Source: Nocardioides speluncae (GTDB lineage Bacteria > Actinomycetota > Actinomycetes > Propionibacteriales > Nocardioidaceae). Taken from it: 64,000 nt of DNA. Made by a program: the position numbers and the translations under genes. Each line of letters starts with the position of its first letter. Positions within the stretch are counted from its first letter, which is position 1. Positions 24,778-32,263 of the stretch are shown here, one piece after another. The DNA is taken from the NCBI RefSeq assembly GCF_003121585.1, contig NZ_QEOO01000047.1:1-64000 (forward strand), in the 5' to 3' direction. Below the pieces are notes generated by a model, which saw only the letters and a program-made list of their open reading frames with translations, was not told the DNA's origin and made no database searches.

Positions 24778-25560
24778 GCGCCGGTGTCTTGGCCTTCGCC
24801 TAGACGACCCTGAGCTGCGCACGTAGTCCACTACGAGCTTCGGCTCGAGGTGGTCGTCGGCGCCGTTGGTCCACTCGGGGAAGTCGAAGACGGCCAGCAT
24901 CAGCTGAAGCGGGTACACCGGGGTGCGGGCGGCGCGCCGTACCGGGCGGTCGTCGACGCTGAAGGTGGCCGGGCCGCCCGGCGTCCACTCGACGGCGTAG
25001 GTGTGGAACTGCGCGACGTCAACCTCGACCGAGGGCGCCGCGAAGTCCTGGGCCAGGCCCGGGTCGCGGATCGCCTTCACCCCGGTGCCGACATCCGCGA
25101 ACCCGTCGGCCACCGACCGGCCGAAGACCTCGAACACGCAGATCTCGCCGCACTGCTCCGGTACCTCCTCGAAGCCGACCATCCACAGCGACGCCATCGA
25201 GCGTGCCGACAGCTCCATCCGGCAGCGGATCTCGACCCGGCCGCCGGCGGTGAGGTGCCCCTGGAACCGGGGCTGCTCCTCGCGCACCACCTGGTTGCTC
25301 CGGAACGACTGCTGGCCGAGGGTGCTCCCGACCGGGCCCGACCGGCTTCCGGTCTGCACGCCGGAGACCCGCAGTGCGGGCCGATGGTCGTCGGCACACC
25401 ACAGTGCCTGCTCTCGCGGGATGCTGAGGGTGAGGCAGGAGCCGGACACCGTCCAGGTGGCTGCGGAGGCCGCGCGCGAGCTCCATGCGGGCAGGTAGTG
25501 CGGCAGCCAGATGGACAGGTCCAGGTCCGTACCGGCGAACTCCTCGTCCAGATCCGACAC
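24754..25560 (-). CDS. Glycoside hydrolase 16-like protein with altered catalytic motif, 268 aa
   Basis: The fold is GH16/concanavalin-like: DEEFAGTDLDLSIWLPHYLPAW at the start resembles the F-x-G-x-x-D/LD-x-x-W opening of laminarinase-type GH16, and HTYAVEWTPG and FSVDDRPVRRA are standard late strands. The active-site segment reads GEICVFEVFG, whereas GH16 enzymes have E-x-D-x-x-E: both glutamates are present but the central Asp is Cys. It has no signal peptide, so it may act in the cytoplasm or be non-catalytic. The GTG at 25560 is set by TAACGT 7 nt upstream. Confidence 0.75.
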   Translation of the reverse strand: MSDLDEEFAGTDLDLSIWLPHYLPAWSSRAASAATWTVSGSCLTLSIPREQALWCADDHRPALRVSGVQTGSRSGPVGSTLGQQSFRSNQVVREEQPRFQGHLTAGGRVEIRCRMELSARSMASLWMVGFEEVPEQCGEICVFEVFGRSVADGFADVGTGVKAIRDPGLAQDFAAPSVEVDVAQFHTYAVEWTPGGPATFSVDDRPVRRAARTPVYPLQLMLAVFDFPEWTNGADDHLEPKLVVDYVRSSGSSRRRPRHRRSHAPRSA

Positions 25561-25567
25561 GAGCCTC

Positions 25568-25573
25568 ACGTTA
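25568..25573 (-). promoter_or_regulatory. -10 hexamer TAACGT of leaderless GH16-like gene
   Basis: Minus-strand TAACGT ending 7 nt before GTG 25560. Confidence 0.5.
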
Positions 25574-25613
25574 CCGGCGTACCTCCGGTTCGGAATCCGG
25601 TGGCGTGACGCGC

Positions 25614-25619
25614 TAGAGT
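25614..25619 (+). promoter_or_regulatory. -10 hexamer TAGAGT of ylxR-infB unit
   Basis: TAGAGT lies 9 nt before the GTG of ylxR at 25629, giving a very short leader or none. Confidence 0.5.
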
Positions 25620-25628
25620 TGTCGCTCG

Positions 25629-25943
25629 GTGGTTCGCGAACACATCCCTCAGGCACGTACGGCGCATGAACCTGTCCGCACCTGCATCGGATGCCGGGAG
25701 CGAGCCGCCAGAAGCGAGTTGCTGCGGATCGTCGCAGGGACGGACAGCAACGGCCAGCCGGCCGTCTGCCCCGACCCGGACAGGACCGCCGCCGGCCGCG
25801 GGGCGCACCTGCATCCCACGGCCGAGTGCTACGAACTCGCCGTGCGCAGGCGAGCCTTCTCCAGGGCCCTCAGGGCCGGAGCCGGGCTGGCAAGCGCATC
25901 GGTGAGGGACTACGTTGACTCGTCTGCATTCAACCGTGATTGA
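25629..25943 (+). CDS. rnpM: YlxR/RnpM family RNA-binding protein, 104 aa
   Basis: A small basic protein of the YlxR (DUF448) family. The signature EPVRTCIGCRERAARSELLR (R-x-C-x-x-C-R) is at about 14-33, and GRGAHLHPTAECYELAVRR follows as the second conserved block (RGA(Y/H)-C). In Bacillus subtilis the homologue binds the RNase P RNA and modulates its activity. It sits between nusA and infB, the usual place; here a BNR lipoprotein and a GH16-like gene separate it from nusA, so it has its own promoter. Confidence 0.88.
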   Translation: MVREHIPQARTAHEPVRTCIGCRERAARSELLRIVAGTDSNGQPAVCPDPDRTAAGRGAHLHPTAECYELAVRRRAFSRALRAGAGLASASVRDYVDSSAFNRD

Positions 25944-26059
25944 CCGACAGAAACTGGAGCAGCAGCTCATGAGCACTCGATGAGTACTTCGCAATGAGTT
26001 TGCAACACCACTAACGGTCCGGATCACCCCAGAGCGGGGCTCGGACCAGAAGGAGCAGC

Positions 26060-28948
26060 GTGGCCAAGGTCCGAGTCCACGAACTCGCCAAGGAGTTCGG
26101 TGTCGAGAGCAAGTTTGTTCTCGAGAAGCTCAAAGAGATGGGCGAGTTCGTCAAGTCGGCGTCGTCGACGGTCGAGCCCCCCGTCGAGATGCGTTTCAAG
26201 AAGGAGTACGGCGCCCAGCTGAAGTCAGCTGGACAGCAGGCTCCCGCCCCCGAGGCGCCCGCGAAGAAGGCGCCCACCCCCAAGCCAGCACCGGCAGCCA
26301 AGCCGGCCCCGGTCGCGGAGACCGTTGCCGCGCCTGAGCCGCCCGTGGCCCCGGCAGCCGAGACCCCGGCAGCCGTGACCCCGGCAGCCGAGACCCCGGC
26401 AGCCACCGGTCCCAAGCCCGGAGTCCGGCCCGGTCCCAAGCCGGGTCCGAAGAAGGCAGCGCCGCCGGAGCCTCCGGCCGAGCCGGTCGCCCCCGCGGCA
26501 GCCGCGAGCGCACCCGCGCCCGCGTCGCCGAAGGCGCCGGCCCCCAAGGCACCCACGCCGGCTCCCAAGCCGGTCGGCCGCCCGGGCGCCCCGCGTCCCG
26601 GCAACAACCCGTTCGCGTCCAGCCAGGGCATGGGCCGGCGCCCGTCCGCACCTCCCTCGGGCGCTCCCGCCCAAGGCGGCGGCGGCGACCAGCGCGCACC
26701 CCGGCCTCCGGCCGCGCGTGAGGGTGGTGGCGGCTCGCCCGCACGTCCCGGCATGCCGCGTCCCAACCCGGCGATGATGCCGAAGTCGCCGGCAGCCTTC
26801 GGCTCCGGCGGCCCTCCCGGCCGTCAGGGTGGTCCCGGTGGCCGCGCTGGTGGTCCCGGCGGCCGTGGTGGCCCCGGTGGTCGCGGTGGCGCTCCTGGTC
26901 GCGGTGGCGCCGGTGCTCCCGCCGGTGCGGGTGCTGGTGCGCCCGGTCGTCCCGGCGGTGGCTTCGCCCCGGGCGGTGGACGCCCCGGTGGCGGTCGTCC
27001 CGGTGCGGGTGGTCGTGGCCAGACCCAGGGTGCGTTCGGTCGCCCCGGCGGTCCGTCGCGGCGTGGCCGCAAGTCCAAGCGGGCCCGTCGTCAAGAGTTC
27101 GAGCAGATGGAAGCGCCGACCATTGGCGGCGTACGCGTCCGCAAGGGCAACGGCGAGACCGTCCGGCTTGCCCGTGGCGCCTCGCTGACCGACTTCGCGG
27201 AGAAGATCAACGTCGACCCCGCGTCGCTGGTGCAGATGCTGTTCTCGCTCGGCGAGATGGTGACCGCGACCGAGTCGGTCAACGACGAGACGCTGGAGCT
27301 GCTCGGCGAGGAGCTCAACTACATCGTGCAGGTCGTGTCCCCGGAGGACGAGGACCGCGAGCTGCTCGAGTCGTTCGACCTCGAGTTCGGGTCCGACGAG
27401 GGCGACGAGGGCGACCTGGTCATCCGGCCGCCGGTCGTGACCGTCATGGGTCACGTCGACCACGGTAAGACCAAGCTCCTCGACGCGCTGCGCAACGCCA
27501 ACGTCGTCGACAAGGAGGCCGGTGGCATCACCCAGCACATCGGTGCCTACCAGGTCATGACCGACGTCGACGGCGACGAGCGCCGGATCACCTTCATCGA
27601 CACCCCGGGTCACGAGGCGTTCACCGCCATGCGTGCTCGTGGTGCTCAGGCCACCGACATCGCGATCCTCGTGGTCGCGGCCGACGACGGCGTGATGCCG
27701 CAGACGGTCGAGGCGTTGAACCACGTCAAGGCCGCCGGCGTCCCGATCGTGGTCGCGGTCAACAAGATCGACAAGCCGGAGGCGGACCCAACCAAGGTGC
27801 GCGGCCAGCTGACCGAGTACGGCCTGGTGCCCGAGGAGTATGGCGGCGACACCATGTTCGTCGACGTCTCCGCCAAGGCGGGGCTGCACCTCGACAAGCT
27901 GCTCGAGGCCGTCGTCCTGACCGCTGACGCGTCGCTCGACCTGCGCGCCAACCCGACCCAGGACGCTCAGGGTCTGGTCGTCGAGGCCCACCTCGACCGC
28001 GGTCGCGGTCCGGTGGCCACAGTGCTGGTCCAGCGCGGCACGCTCCGCGTCGGCGACTCGATCGTCGCCGGCCCGGCTCACGGCCGCGTCCGCGCGATGC
28101 TCGACGAGTTCGGCCACGAGATCGAAGAAGCCGACCCGGCGCGTCCGGCGCTGGTTCTCGGTCTGTCGGCCGTGCCCGGAGCGGGTCAGAACTTCCTGGT
28201 CGTCGACGACGACCGGATGGCCCGCCAGATCGCCGAGAAGCGGGAAGCCCGCGAGCGGGCGGCCATGCAGGCCCAGCGCCGCGTGCGTCGTACTCTCGAG
28301 GACTTCATGGCGTCGATGGAGAAGGGCGAGAGCCAGGAGCTCAACCTCATCCTCAAGGGCGATGTGTCCGGTTCGGTCGAGGCGCTCGAGGACTCGCTCG
28401 CCAAGATCGACGTCGGCGACGAGGTCAGCCTCCGGGTCATCGACCGCGGCGTCGGTGCGATCACCGAGACCAACATCATGCTGGCCGCGGCATCCGACGC
28501 GATCATCATCGGCTTCAACGTCCGCCCGCAGGGCAAGGCGACCGAGCTGGCCGACAAGGAAGGTGTCGAGATTCGGTACTACTCGGTCATCTACCAGGCG
28601 ATCGAGGAGATCGAGGCGGCGCTCAAGGGCATGCTCAAGCCGGAGTTCGAGGAGGCCACCCTCGGCCAGGCGGAGATCCGCGAGATCTTCCGCTCCTCGA
28701 AGATCGGCAACATCGCCGGCTGCATGGTCACCAGCGGCACCCTCCGGCGCAACGCCAAGGTCCGGCTCATCCGCGATGGCGCCGTCATCGTGGAGTCCGC
28801 CGACCTGGCGTCGCTGCGCCGCGAGCGGGACGACGTGACCGAGGTCCGTGAGGGCTTCGAGTGTGGTCTGGTCGTGAAGGGCTACAACGACATCAAGATC
28901 GGCGATGTTGTTGAGGCCTTTGAGATGCGGGAGATTCCGCGGGCCTGA
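26060..28948 (+). CDS. infB: Translation initiation factor IF-2, 962 aa
   Basis: A GTPase that places initiator tRNA on the 30S subunit and promotes subunit joining. An N-terminal IF2-N helix domain (KVRVHELAKEFGVESKFVLE, 1-50) is followed by a Pro/Ala-rich and then Gly/Arg-rich disordered region up to about residue 350, then a second IF2-N domain. The G domain starts near 455: G1 GHVDHGKT (464-471), G3 DTPGHEAF, G4 NKID. Domains II-IV complete the protein. The long low-complexity region is typical of actinobacterial IF-2. GTG start with AAGGAG upstream. Confidence 0.96.
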   Translation: MAKVRVHELAKEFGVESKFVLEKLKEMGEFVKSASSTVEPPVEMRFKKEYGAQLKSAGQQAPAPEAPAKKAPTPKPAPAAKPAPVAETVAAPEPPVAPAAETPAAVTPAAETPAATGPKPGVRPGPKPGPKKAAPPEPPAEPVAPAAAASAPAPASPKAPAPKAPTPAPKPVGRPGAPRPGNNPFASSQGMGRRPSAPPSGAPAQGGGGDQRAPRPPAAREGGGGSPARPGMPRPNPAMMPKSPAAFGSGGPPGRQGGPGGRAGGPGGRGGPGGRGGAPGRGGAGAPAGAGAGAPGRPGGGFAPGGGRPGGGRPGAGGRGQTQGAFGRPGGPSRRGRKSKRARRQEFEQMEAPTIGGVRVRKGNGETVRLARGASLTDFAEKINVDPASLVQMLFSLGEMVTATESVNDETLELLGEELNYIVQVVSPEDEDRELLESFDLEFGSDEGDEGDLVIRPPVVTVMGHVDHGKTKLLDALRNANVVDKEAGGITQHIGAYQVMTDVDGDERRITFIDTPGHEAFTAMRARGAQATDIAILVVAADDGVMPQTVEALNHVKAAGVPIVVAVNKIDKPEADPTKVRGQLTEYGLVPEEYGGDTMFVDVSAKAGLHLDKLLEAVVLTADASLDLRANPTQDAQGLVVEAHLDRGRGPVATVLVQRGTLRVGDSIVAGPAHGRVRAMLDEFGHEIEEADPARPALVLGLSAVPGAGQNFLVVDDDRMARQIAEKREARERAAMQAQRRVRRTLEDFMASMEKGESQELNLILKGDVSGSVEALEDSLAKIDVGDEVSLRVIDRGVGAITETNIMLAAASDAIIIGFNVRPQGKATELADKEGVEIRYYSVIYQAIEEIEAALKGMLKPEFEEATLGQAEIREIFRSSKIGNIAGCMVTSGTLRRNAKVRLIRDGAVIVESADLASLRRERDDVTEVREGFECGLVVKGYNDIKIGDVVEAFEMREIPRA

Positions 28949-29166
28949 TGTTTGTGTGGGGGTCGGGCGCCGTGGGCGCCCGGCCCGCACCGATGCGGGC
29001 GCTGCGGCGGCGCGTCGCGCGGGCGGCCACGTCTGTGGTTACTCGCCGTTGCGCGCCGCGGCCAAGCCGCTTGACGCCGCCCGCATCGGCGCGTGCCGGC
29101 CGCCCACGGCGGGCGGCGTCTAGGCTCACGAATGCGGGACTTCCGCATGTTTCTGGAGGACACAAG
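28949..29166. other. Spacer infB-rbfA, highly structured
   Basis: 218 bp without a gene. It contains a small hairpin right after infB (CGGGCGCC-GTG-GGCGCCCG, 28964-28982), the 33-bp inverted repeat described separately, and just before rbfA the hairpin ATGCGG-GACTT-CCGCAT. In-frame codons upstream of rbfA are open but show no coding character. Confidence 0.5.
28969..29110. repeat. 33-bp imperfect inverted repeat between infB and rbfA
   Basis: The left arm 28969-29001 (begins GCCGTGGGCG, ends CCGATGCGGGCG) and right arm 29078-29110 are inverted copies with 3 mismatches, separated by 76 bp. In RNA this would form one long stem joining the ends of the spacer. It may be a terminator or attenuator for the infB transcript or a relic of a small mobile element. 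Confidence 0.65.
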
Positions 29167-29622
29167 ATGGCAAGCCCTCGGGTTCGCAAGGTGGCGGACC
29201 GGATTCAGGTGATTGTGGCGGAGATGCTGGAGCGGCGGATCAAGGATCCGCGGCTTGGGTTCGTCACCGTCACCGACGTGCGGCTTACCGGCGACAGCCA
29301 GCAGGCGACGGTCTTCTACACCGTGTTCGGTGAGGAGGAGTCGTTGGCGTCGACGGCGGCGGCGCTGGAGTCGGCTAAGGGGCTGATCAGGTCCGAGGTC
29401 GGCAAGCAGCTCGGGATGCGGCACGTGCCGACGCTGGAGTTCAGCTACGACGGCGTCCCGGAGAACGCACGGCAGATCGACGACCTGCTGGCCAAGGTGC
29501 GCGAGTCCGACGCCGCGGTCGCGGCGGCCGCCGCCGGTGCGACGTACGCCGCGGGTGAGGACCCGTACAAGAAGCCGCACGAGGACGACGACGAGTCCGA
29601 CGAGTCCGACGAGGACGAATGA
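29167..29622 (+). CDS. rbfA: Ribosome-binding factor A, 151 aa
   Basis: Binds the 30S subunit and assists maturation of the 16S rRNA 5' end. The single KH-like domain covers about 1-115: PRVRKVADRIQVIVAEML, KDPRLGFVTVTDVRLTGD and the C-terminal RHVPTLEFSYDG, all family hallmarks. A 35-residue tail is Ala-rich and then acidic (EDDDESDESDEDE), common in actinobacterial RbfA. TGGAGGAC precedes the ATG. The stop overlaps the truB start by ATGA. Confidence 0.94.
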   Translation: MASPRVRKVADRIQVIVAEMLERRIKDPRLGFVTVTDVRLTGDSQQATVFYTVFGEEESLASTAAALESAKGLIRSEVGKQLGMRHVPTLEFSYDGVPENARQIDDLLAKVRESDAAVAAAAAGATYAAGEDPYKKPHEDDDESDESDEDE

Positions 29623-30488
29623 CGCAGGCCGCCTCCGGGCTGGTCATCGTCGATAAGCCGGGCGGGGCGACCTCACACGATGTGGTCGCGCGGGTACGCC
29701 GCCTCGCCGGCACCCGGAAGGTCGGCCATGCCGGCACCCTCGACCCGATGGCCACCGGCGTCCTGGTGCTCGGCGTCAACCGGGCGACCCGGCTGCTCGG
29801 TCACCTGATGCTGACCGAGAAGCGGTACGACGCGACCGTCCGGCTCGGCGTCACCACCACCACCGACGACGCCGACGGCGAGACCGTCTCGACCACGTCG
29901 GCGGCGGGCGTCGACGAGCAGGCGGTCCGCACCGCGTTGGCCGGCTTCGTCGGTGAGATCGAGCAGGTGCCGTCGGCGGTGTCGGCGATCAAGGTCGACG
30001 GCAAGCGGGCCTACCAGCGGGTGCGCGACGGCGAGCAGGTCGAGCTCAAGGCGCGCAAGGTGACCGTCCACGAGATCGTGGTGAACCGCGTCGCCCACGA
30101 CGGCGAGGTGGTGGACGTGGACATCTCGGTGCGCTGTTCCAGCGGCACCTACATCCGGGCGATCGCCCGCGACCTGGGCGCCGCGCTCGGCGTCGGCGGT
30201 CACCTCACCGCGCTGCGGCGGACCGCGGTCGGCAGCTTCGACCTGGGCATCGCACGCACCCTCGACCAGCTCGCCGACTCCTTCGAGCTGGTGCCGATCG
30301 CGCAGGCCGCGCGGGCCAGCTTCCCAGCGTACGAGCTGGACGAGCCCGGCGCCCAGCACGTCCGCTACGGCAGGCCGCTGGAGATCGAGATCGCCGGCAC
30401 CACCGCGGTGTTCGCCCCGGATGGTGAGTTCCTCGCGCTCTACGAGCCGCGCGCCACGGGCGCCCGGCCGGTGGCGGTCTTCGTCTGA
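29619..30488 (+). CDS. truB: tRNA pseudouridine-55 synthase TruB, 289 aa
   Basis: Isomerises U55 in the T-loop of tRNAs. KPGGATSHDVVARVRRL and the catalytic motif GHAGTLDPMATG (nucleophile Asp42) are at the N-terminus, followed by KRYDATVRLGVTTTTDDADG and, at about 170, SSGTYIRAIARDLG. A C-terminal PUA-like domain (about 225-289) completes it. Translationally coupled to rbfA. The gene order skips the DHH phosphoesterase often found between rbfA and truB in other actinobacteria. Confidence 0.95.
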   Translation: MTQAASGLVIVDKPGGATSHDVVARVRRLAGTRKVGHAGTLDPMATGVLVLGVNRATRLLGHLMLTEKRYDATVRLGVTTTTDDADGETVSTTSAAGVDEQAVRTALAGFVGEIEQVPSAVSAIKVDGKRAYQRVRDGEQVELKARKVTVHEIVVNRVAHDGEVVDVDISVRCSSGTYIRAIARDLGAALGVGGHLTALRRTAVGSFDLGIARTLDQLADSFELVPIAQAARASFPAYELDEPGAQHVRYGRPLEIEIAGTTAVFAPDGEFLALYEPRATGARPVAVFV

Positions 30489-30504
30489 CTTACCTATCGG
30501 GCTT

Positions 30505-30529
30505 CTATGCATCGCGTGACGATGTATAG
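30505..30529 (+). promoter_or_regulatory. Operator over the PadR promoter
   Basis: Inverted repeat CTATGCATCG-CGTGA-CGATGTATAG, 10-bp arms with one mismatch, overlapping the -10 TATAGT (30525-30530), which ends 7 nt before the ATG at 30538. The location fits autorepression by the PadR protein. Confidence 0.6.
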
Positions 30530-30537
30530 TCGCCGTC

Positions 30538-30861
30538 ATGACCGAGCAAGCGCTCTTCATCCTGGCCAGCCTGGCCCACGGTGAGCTGCACGGCTACGCC
30601 ATCGCCCGCGATGTCGAGCAGCTCTCCGACGGCGGGGTCACCCTCACCGCCGGCACCCTGTACGGCGCCCTGAATCGGCTGACCGACCAGGGCCTGGTCG
30701 AGCCGGCGGGGGAGCGTGAGGTCCAGGGCCGACGGCGCCGCTACTACCGGCTCACCGCGAGCGGCCGTACGGCGCTCACAGCCGAGGTCGAGCGGCTGCG
30801 CACAACGGCGGCCACCCTCGGCACCCGGCTCGCCGCCCGTCCCACCCCGGGGCTGGCATGA
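30538..30861 (+). CDS. PadR family transcriptional regulator, 107 aa
   Basis: A short winged-helix repressor: LASLAHGELHGYAIARDVEQL is the helix-turn-helix and TAGTLYGALNRLTDQGLVEP the recognition and wing region, the standard PadR pattern. The C-terminal dimerisation helix is short (PadR-s2 type). It heads an operon with a small membrane protein and a serine hydrolase; PadR genes commonly repress their own operon. Leaderless start beneath a palindromic operator. Confidence 0.9.
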   Translation: MTEQALFILASLAHGELHGYAIARDVEQLSDGGVTLTAGTLYGALNRLTDQGLVEPAGEREVQGRRRRYYRLTASGRTALTAEVERLRTTAATLGTRLAARPTPGLA

Positions 30862-31166
30862 GGAGCCGGCTGCTGGACGCCGGCCTGCTGGCCTTTCCGC
30901 GCGGGGTCCGGGACCGCGACGGCGACCACCTGCGCGATCTCGCGCACGAGCTCGCCGACGACCACGGGATCACGCGTGAGGTACTCGGACTGGTCCGCGG
31001 CGGCCTCGGCGAGCGGGCCCGGCGGGTACGCCGGTCGCGGCGCACGATGCTCGCTGTCGGCGCGCTGACCGGGCTCGTTCTCACCCTGCTGACCGCCACC
31101 GCCGCGGCCGCGGCTACCCAGTTCGAGGATGAAGAGGTGACCCAATGGCAGCACGGTCAGGGCTGA
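30858..31166 (+). CDS. Small membrane protein of PadR operon, 102 aa
   Basis: Residues 1-60 are amphipathic and charged (LLAFPRGVRDRDGDHLRDLA), similar to the prefix segment of membrane proteins encoded next to PadR genes; one transmembrane helix follows (about 64-86, MLAVGALTGLVLTLLTATAAAA). It has no enzyme motif. Coupled by ATGA to padR and overlapping the next gene by 22 nt. Possibly a membrane partner of the serine hydrolase; function unknown. Confidence 0.7.
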   Translation: MRSRLLDAGLLAFPRGVRDRDGDHLRDLAHELADDHGITREVLGLVRGGLGERARRVRRSRRTMLAVGALTGLVLTLLTATAAAAATQFEDEEVTQWQHGQG

Positions 31167-32263
31167 TCAGGGCGGCTGCCGTCGTCGGGTCGCTGCTGAT
31201 GCTCGCCTCGTGCAGCCAGGAGCCGGCGGAACCGGCGCCGGAGCGGATCGAGGCGTTCCGCCCGTCCGACGTGCCGGAGGGCTCCAGCGGAAGCCTGGTC
31301 GCCGCGCTCGACGGCCGGGTGGAGACGTGCACCGGCTGGGGGCTGGCCGACCGCGAGAACCAGACCGCCGCCGACTGCGACACGGTGTACGACGTGGGCT
31401 CGAACACCAAACAGTTCACCGCCGCCGCCGTCATGAAGCTGCAGATGCAAGGCAAGCTCGAGGTCACCGATCCGATCGGCCGCCACCTCGACGGCGTACC
31501 GCCGGACAAGCGGGGGATCAGGCTCCAGCAGCTGCTCACGCACACGGCTGGCCTGGTCGACTCGGTTGGCGACGACTACGATCCGCTCACCCGCGACGGA
31601 CTACTGACCGCGGCGATGGACTCCAAGCTCCGGAACCGCCCCGGCGGCCCCTTCCACTACTCGAACGTCGGCTACAGCCTGCTCGCCCTGATCATCGAGG
31701 AGGCCTCGGGCACCAGCTACGAGGAGTACCTCGCGAAGGCGCTGTTCGCGCCGGCCGGCATGCGCCAGACCGGCTACGTGATCCCAGACTGGCCCTCCAG
31801 TGAGGTCGCCCTGGAGTACGACGCGAAGGGGCGCTCGCACGGCCGGCCGTTCGACCACCCCTGGGCCGAGGACGGGCCCTACTGGAACCTCCATGGCAAT
31901 GGCGGCATGCTCTCCACCGCGCGCGACATGTTCCGCTGGCATCGCGCGCTCGAGGGCCGGCGTGTGCTGGACGCGAAGGCGAAGGCCGAGCTGTTCAAGC
32001 CGAGGGTGCTGGAGGAGCCGGGCGGTGACTTCCGCTACGCCTACGGCTGGGTGGTGATGCAGAGTCCCCACGGCCGGGTGCTCTGGCACAACGGCGGCAA
32101 CGGCTGGACCTATAGCGAGATCGTCCGGATTCCCAGTCGGCGGGCGATGGTCTTCTGGGTGACCAACCAGGATCGCAGCAGCGGCACCGAGGGCTGGACC
32201 TTCGACGGCGACCTCGGCGCCACCCTGACCCAGAGCGTCATCGAGCGCCTCCTGTCGAGCTAG
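31145..32263 (+). CDS. Serine hydrolase, class C beta-lactamase-like lipoprotein, 372 aa
   Basis: The signal ends in lipobox LASC (Cys23). The penicilloyl-serine hydrolase fold has its three motifs: S86-x-x-K89 (SNTK), Y172-S-N174 and H315-N-G-G (replacing KTG). This combination is usual for the esterase/DD-peptidase-like class C group rather than true beta-lactamases. Two extra cysteines (TCTG and DCDT) may pair. Third gene of the PadR operon, so expression probably responds to the PadR ligand. It overlaps the convergent M15-like gene by 4 nt. Confidence 0.85.
   Translation: MAARSGLIRAAAVVGSLLMLASCSQEPAEPAPERIEAFRPSDVPEGSSGSLVAALDGRVETCTGWGLADRENQTAADCDTVYDVGSNTKQFTAAAVMKLQMQGKLEVTDPIGRHLDGVPPDKRGIRLQQLLTHTAGLVDSVGDDYDPLTRDGLLTAAMDSKLRNRPGGPFHYSNVGYSLLALIIEEASGTSYEEYLAKALFAPAGMRQTGYVIPDWPSSEVALEYDAKGRSHGRPFDHPWAEDGPYWNLHGNGGMLSTARDMFRWHRALEGRRVLDAKAKAELFKPRVLEEPGGDFRYAYGWVVMQSPHGRVLWHNGGNGWTYSEIVRIPSRRAMVFWVTNQDRSSGTEGWTFDGDLGATLTQSVIERLLSS

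Noticed and set aside
26800..27075. GGTCGTGGTGGCCC-like tandem repeats as a possible repeat array or CRISPR
   Set aside because: They encode the Gly/Arg-rich disordered segment of IF-2 in frame; there are no spacers.
26225..28990. Open frame of about 920 codons antisense to infB
   Set aside because: It is the complement of highly biased GC codons; the sense strand is clearly IF-2 and the antisense translation has low-complexity Gly/Thr/Arg composition.
28949..29166. In-frame N-terminal extension of RbfA by 73 codons
   Set aside because: The sequence is structured DNA with no homology to RbfA; ATG 29167 has a good ribosome-binding site and the standard N-terminus.
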